Shown here piece after piece: positions 13,490 through 15,775 of a DNA stretch of 15,775 nucleotides. The position numbers were made by a program, and so were the translations under genes. The number at the start of each line of letters is the position of its first letter. Positions within the stretch are counted from its first letter, which is position 1. The stretch is from Bacillota bacterium (GTDB lineage: Bacteria; Bacillota; Clostridia; Christensenellales; CAG-138), in assembly GCA_016288175.1 (NCBI GenBank), contig JAEEYN010000160.1, forward strand, positions 1 through 15,775, read 5' to 3'. The notes under the pieces are model-generated. The model had not been told where the DNA came from and did no database searches. It saw only the letters and a program-made list of their open reading frames with translations.

Positions 13490-13957
13490 ATGGATTATGC
13501 AGATAACAATCTAAACGGTCTGGTCGCAACGGTGCGCCTGCCAGAAAACGGGAAGGGGCATGCCGACCCGGCGCAGCTCGGGCCGCTTTCGCTTGCCTAT
13601 ATGGGCGACACGGTTTACGACCTTTACGTCCGCACGATGCTTCTTGACACAACGACGCTGACGGCGCACGGGCTGCATCAGGCGGCGGTGAAACTCGTTT
13701 GCGCAAAGGCGCAGGCGGCGGCATTCCGCAGGATCGAACCGATGCTGACGGAGCAGGAGCTCGCCGTTTTCCGCCGCGGACGCAACACGCATATCGGCAC
13801 TGTGCCGCACAGCGCAAGCATCATCGACTACCGCATCGCGACGGGGCTCGAGGCAATGCTCGGCTGGCTCTATCTTTCCGGCGATGACGGCCGCATCCGC
13901 ACCATCATGTCGGCGATCCTTTCGGACGACGGCACGGAGATCCAACAGCAATCATAA
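13490..13957 (+). CDS. mrnC: Mini-ribonuclease III (23S rRNA maturation)
   Basis: A catalytic RNase III domain without the double-strand RNA-binding domain; in Bacillus this enzyme trims the 5' and 3' ends of 23S rRNA precursor. Landmarks are LGPLSLAYMGDTVYDLYVRT (30-49) with catalytic Asp40, LHQAAVKLVCAKAQAAAFRR (62-81), FRRGRN (94-99) and YRIATGLEAMLGWLYLSGDD, whose Glu is the second acidic site. 155 residues, slightly longer than Bacillus MrnC because of about 17 extra N-terminal residues. The ATG at 13490 has no ribosome site and lies at the predicted transcription start. No other good start exists between there and the conserved core. It precedes rlmB by 17 bases. In related genomes cysS usually comes just before; here it does not. 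Confidence 0.92.
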   Translation: MDYADNNLNGLVATVRLPENGKGHADPAQLGPLSLAYMGDTVYDLYVRTMLLDTTTLTAHGLHQAAVKLVCAKAQAAAFRRIEPMLTEQELAVFRRGRNTHIGTVPHSASIIDYRIATGLEAMLGWLYLSGDDGRIRTIMSAILSDDGTEIQQQS

Positions 13958-13974
13958 TTTTCAAGGAGATAAAA

Positions 13975-15363
13975 ATGGCAGACTTCAACAGCAGATACGG
14001 CCGCCGCTCCGGCGGAAGCTTCACAAAGCGCGATAACAGGAGCGATAACAGGGACGAGAGGCGCGGCTACGGCGAAAAGAAGCCATACGGTGAGCGCTCC
14101 TTCGGCGAAAAGAAACCCTACGGCGAACGTTCCTTCGGCGAAAAGAAGCCCTACGGCGAGCGTTCTTTCGGCGAAAAGAAGCCCTATGGCGAGCGTTCCT
14201 TCGGCGAAAAGAAGCCCTACGGCGAGCGTTCCTTCGGCGAAAAGAAGCCCTATGGCGAGCGTTCCTTCGGCGAAAAAAAACCCTTTGGCGAGAAGAATTT
14301 CGGCGAAAAACGCTTCGGCAGCGACCGCTTCGAACCGCGTCCCTACGGCAAGAAGCCTTTCGACAGGGAGAACGACGGCGAGCGCCGCTTCGGCGAACGC
14401 AAATTCGATAAAAAGCCGTTCGGCGAAAAGAAGCCTTTCGGCGAGCGTCCCCATGGCGACCGCCCCTTCGGCGAGAAGAAGCCCTTCGGCGAGCGTCCCT
14501 ATGGCGACCGTCCCCGCGGCGAAAAACCCTTCGGCGGCAGGCGCTTCGAGGAGGAACGCAGGTTCGCTCCCGCGCCGTTCGCGGAGGATGAAGAAAAGAA
14601 GCCCGAGGAGCTCCCGAACATCATCATGGGCCGCAACCCCGTGAGGGAAGCGATCCGCAGCGGCAGGAGCATCGACCGCATCCTCGTTACGAAGGAGCAC
14701 GACGGCTCCCTCGGCGAGATCATCGGCCTTGCACGCGACCGGAATATCATTATCCGCGAAGTTGACCGCCGCAAGCTCGACGAGATCTGCATGCCCTTCG
14801 GCCACGACGGCAAGAGCGGCAATCATCAGGGCATCGTCGCGGAGATCCCCGGCGTCGAGTATTCGGAGCTTTCCGATATCCTCGATTACGCAAAGGAAAA
14901 GGGCGAAAAGCCCTTCGTCATCATCCTCGACGGCATCGAGGATCCCCATAACCTCGGCTCGATCATCAGGAGCGCGGAATGCGCCGGCGCGCACGGCGTC
15001 ATGATCCCGAAGCGCCGTTCCGCACCCGTGACGGCGACGGTCGTAAAGACTTCCGCAGGCGCGGCGGAGCATATGAAGATCGCCCGCGTCGTGAATATCG
15101 TCGCGGCAATGGAGCAGCTGAAGGACGAGGGTATCTGGATCGCTGGCGCGGACATGGACGGCAAGAGCATGTATGAAGCCGATATGAAGGGCGGTTTTGC
15201 GCTCGTCATCGGCGGCGAAGGCGACGGCCTTTCGAAGCTCGTGCGCGAAAAATGCGATTTCCTCGTTTCGATCCCGCTCAAGGGCAGCATCGACTCGCTG
15301 AACGCGGCGGTCGCGGCGGCGATCATAATGTTCGAAAAGAACAGGCAGGATTCAGCGAAATAA
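13975..15363 (+). CDS. rlmB: 23S rRNA 2'-O-ribose methyltransferase (RlmB/SpoU family) with repeat-rich N-terminal extension
   Basis: The C-terminal half (about 213-462) is a normal TrmH/SpoU enzyme, which methylates a guanosine ribose in 23S rRNA (G2251 in E. coli) with SAM. NIIMGRNPVREAIRSG (215-230) begins the substrate-binding domain. Knot motif 1 is DPHNLGSIIRSAE with Asn326 and Arg332, motif 2 is VIGGEGDGLS (411-420), and motif 3 is IPLKGSIDSLNAAVA (433-447). The first 212 residues are extra: low complexity, rich in Gly, Glu, Lys, Arg, Phe and Tyr, and likely disordered. They contain seven 11-residue repeats (32-108) and two 16-residue repeats (149-180). This roughly doubles the protein relative to E. 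coli RlmB (243 residues). The start is ATG with AAGGAG upstream, and codon use in the repeats matches the rest. The stop overlaps the sigH start as TAATG. Confidence 0.93.
   Translation: MADFNSRYGRRSGGSFTKRDNRSDNRDERRGYGEKKPYGERSFGEKKPYGERSFGEKKPYGERSFGEKKPYGERSFGEKKPYGERSFGEKKPYGERSFGEKKPFGEKNFGEKRFGSDRFEPRPYGKKPFDRENDGERRFGERKFDKKPFGEKKPFGERPHGDRPFGEKKPFGERPYGDRPRGEKPFGGRRFEEERRFAPAPFAEDEEKKPEELPNIIMGRNPVREAIRSGRSIDRILVTKEHDGSLGEIIGLARDRNIIIREVDRRKLDEICMPFGHDGKSGNHQGIVAEIPGVEYSELSDILDYAKEKGEKPFVIILDGIEDPHNLGSIIRSAECAGAHGVMIPKRRSAPVTATVVKTSAGAAEHMKIARVVNIVAAMEQLKDEGIWIAGADMDGKSMYEADMKGGFALVIGGEGDGLSKLVREKCDFLVSIPLKGSIDSLNAAVAAAIIMFEKNRQDSAK
14068..14298 (+). repeat. Seven in-frame 33-base tandem repeats in rlmB
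   Basis: Seven head-to-tail 33-base units begin at 14068, 14101, 14134, 14167, 14200, 14233 and 14266. Each encodes [F/Y]GEKKPYGERS; the last reads FGEKKPFGEKN. Copies differ mainly at third codon positions (for example TAC/TAT and CGT/CGC), so the protein is better preserved than the DNA. No spacers are present. Confidence 0.98.
14419..14514 (+). repeat. Two in-frame 48-base tandem repeats in rlmB
   Basis: Units at 14419-14466 and 14467-14514 encode FGEKKPFGERPHGDRP and FGEKKPFGERPYGDRP. They share the GEKKP-GER core with the 33-base repeats and probably derive from them by expansion. Confidence 0.92.
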
Positions 15364-15775
15364 TGCCAAAACTCACCGCAGAACCGAATTATGCCGAAAT
15401 GAACGACGAAGCGCTCGCCGCCGCCGCCAAAGAGGGCGACAGGGAAGCGGAGCGCTCGCTCGTCATTCGCTTCATGCCCCTCGTTCGGCTGAAGAGCCGT
15501 CCGTATTTCCTGATCGGCGCGGACAGCGCTGACCTCGTTCAGGAGGGGGCGATCGGGCTCTGCAGCGCGATCCGCGATTTCGATCCGGAGCGGAACGTCA
15601 GCTTTCGCGCCTATGCGGAGGTCTGCATAACGAACAATGTTCTTGCGGCGATCAAGCGCGCCTCGCGCAAAAAGCATCTGCCCCTCAACAACTCCATCTC
15701 CCTCGATAAGCCGATCGGCACCGACGAGGAAAACAAGGAGACCCTTGCGGACAGGCTAAACGCCGCTTCGGAAGG
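15363..15775 (+). CDS. sigH: RNA polymerase sigma factor, SigH (Spo0H) type, N-terminal part
   Basis: The first 137 codons of a sigma-70-family factor; the gene runs off the window. Residues 13-56 cover the region 1.2/2.1 helices (NDEALAAAAKEGDREAERSL, FMPLVRLKSRPYFL). DLVQEGAIGL (58-67) is region 2.2, the core-polymerase contact. FDPERNVSFRAYA (73-85) and ITNNVLAAIKRASRKKHLPL (89-108) are regions 2.3 and 2.4 for -10 recognition. NNSISLDKPIG leads into region 3. This pattern fits SigH better than SigA or ECF factors; in Bacillus and Clostridia sigma-H controls the move to stationary phase and sporulation. The ATG shares its A with the rlmB stop (TAATG), so the two are coupled. In many relatives a yacP (NYN-domain) gene sits between rlmB and sigH; here it is absent. 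Confidence 0.88.
   Translation, partial: MPKLTAEPNYAEMNDEALAAAAKEGDREAERSLVIRFMPLVRLKSRPYFLIGADSADLVQEGAIGLCSAIRDFDPERNVSFRAYAEVCITNNVLAAIKRASRKKHLPLNNSISLDKPIGTDEENKETLADRLNAASE

Noticed and set aside
14068..14514. Regular repeats that might suggest a CRISPR array
   Set aside because: Units are head to tail with no unique spacers, are coding and in frame, and encode a continuous low-complexity protein segment.
13870..15072. A 400-codon open frame on the minus strand opposite rlmB, with a repetitive protein
   Set aside because: It is the antisense shadow of the rlmB repeats: low-complexity LLFAEGTLAVG-like units, no ribosome site, and the plus-strand product has intact enzyme motifs.

Overview
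The window is a stretch of bacterial chromosome, most likely from an anaerobic Clostridia-type Firmicute (possibly a gut Oscillospiraceae-like lineage). This rests on gene content rather than a marker: mini-RNase III, then a SpoU rRNA methylase, then a SigH-type sigma factor; a Na+-pumping decarboxylase beta/gamma pair; an AtoDA-type CoA-transferase; a DUF5685/J-domain pair; and strong AGGAGG-type ribosome sites with frequent TTG and GTG starts. Most genes are GC-rich. One disrupted gene near the left edge is visibly AT-rich. I see no mobile element, CRISPR array or phage gene.

Layout. (1) 1-224, minus: 5' end of a predicted lipoprotein gene with a near-perfect sigma-A promoter at 298-327. 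(2) 318-1330, plus: an AT-rich gene with no recognisable start and a one-base frame disruption at a run of eight A. (3) 1497-4020, plus: pepT (tripeptidase) and a PrsA/SurA-like lipoprotein, ending in a strong terminator. (4) 4073-5604, plus: a self-contained CoA-transferase operon (A and B subunits) with promoter, TAATG coupling and terminator. (5) 5634-7479, plus: a sodium-pump decarboxylase beta subunit, a tiny gamma-like subunit and an unknown 113-residue protein overlapping it, closed by a terminator that probably works both ways. (6) 9740-7490, minus: DUF5685 protein, J-domain protein with a cysteine-rich tail, and a six-helix membrane protein, from one promoter. (7) 10812-9814, minus: a Nudix domain joined to a chloramphenicol-phosphotransferase-like kinase. 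(8) 11064-10892, minus: tRNA-Arg(ACG) with its own promoter and terminator. (9) 13412-11088, minus: an SAM-dependent methyltransferase and an M42 aminopeptidase. (10) 13454-15775, plus: mrnC, rlmB with a long repeat-rich N-terminal extension, and the start of sigH.

How it fits together. Two peptidases (PepT and M42) and a secreted-protein foldase suggest peptide use. The CoA-transferase and the Na+-translocating decarboxylase subunits suggest acyl-CoA fermentation coupled to a sodium gradient, but no carboxyltransferase (alpha) or biotin carrier lies here, so the substrate cannot be named. The right end is a conserved RNA-maturation cluster (23S rRNA processing and methylation) feeding into sigH.

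Most unusual items: the 11-residue tandem repeats and roughly 212-residue disordered extension on RlmB, the predicted leaderless mrnC transcript, the Nudix-kinase fusion with an internal ribosome site, the DUF5685/J-domain/membrane cassette, and the homopolymer-disrupted AT-rich gene. None of these on its own proves a new system; the DUF5685 cassette and the RlmB extension deserve the closest look.
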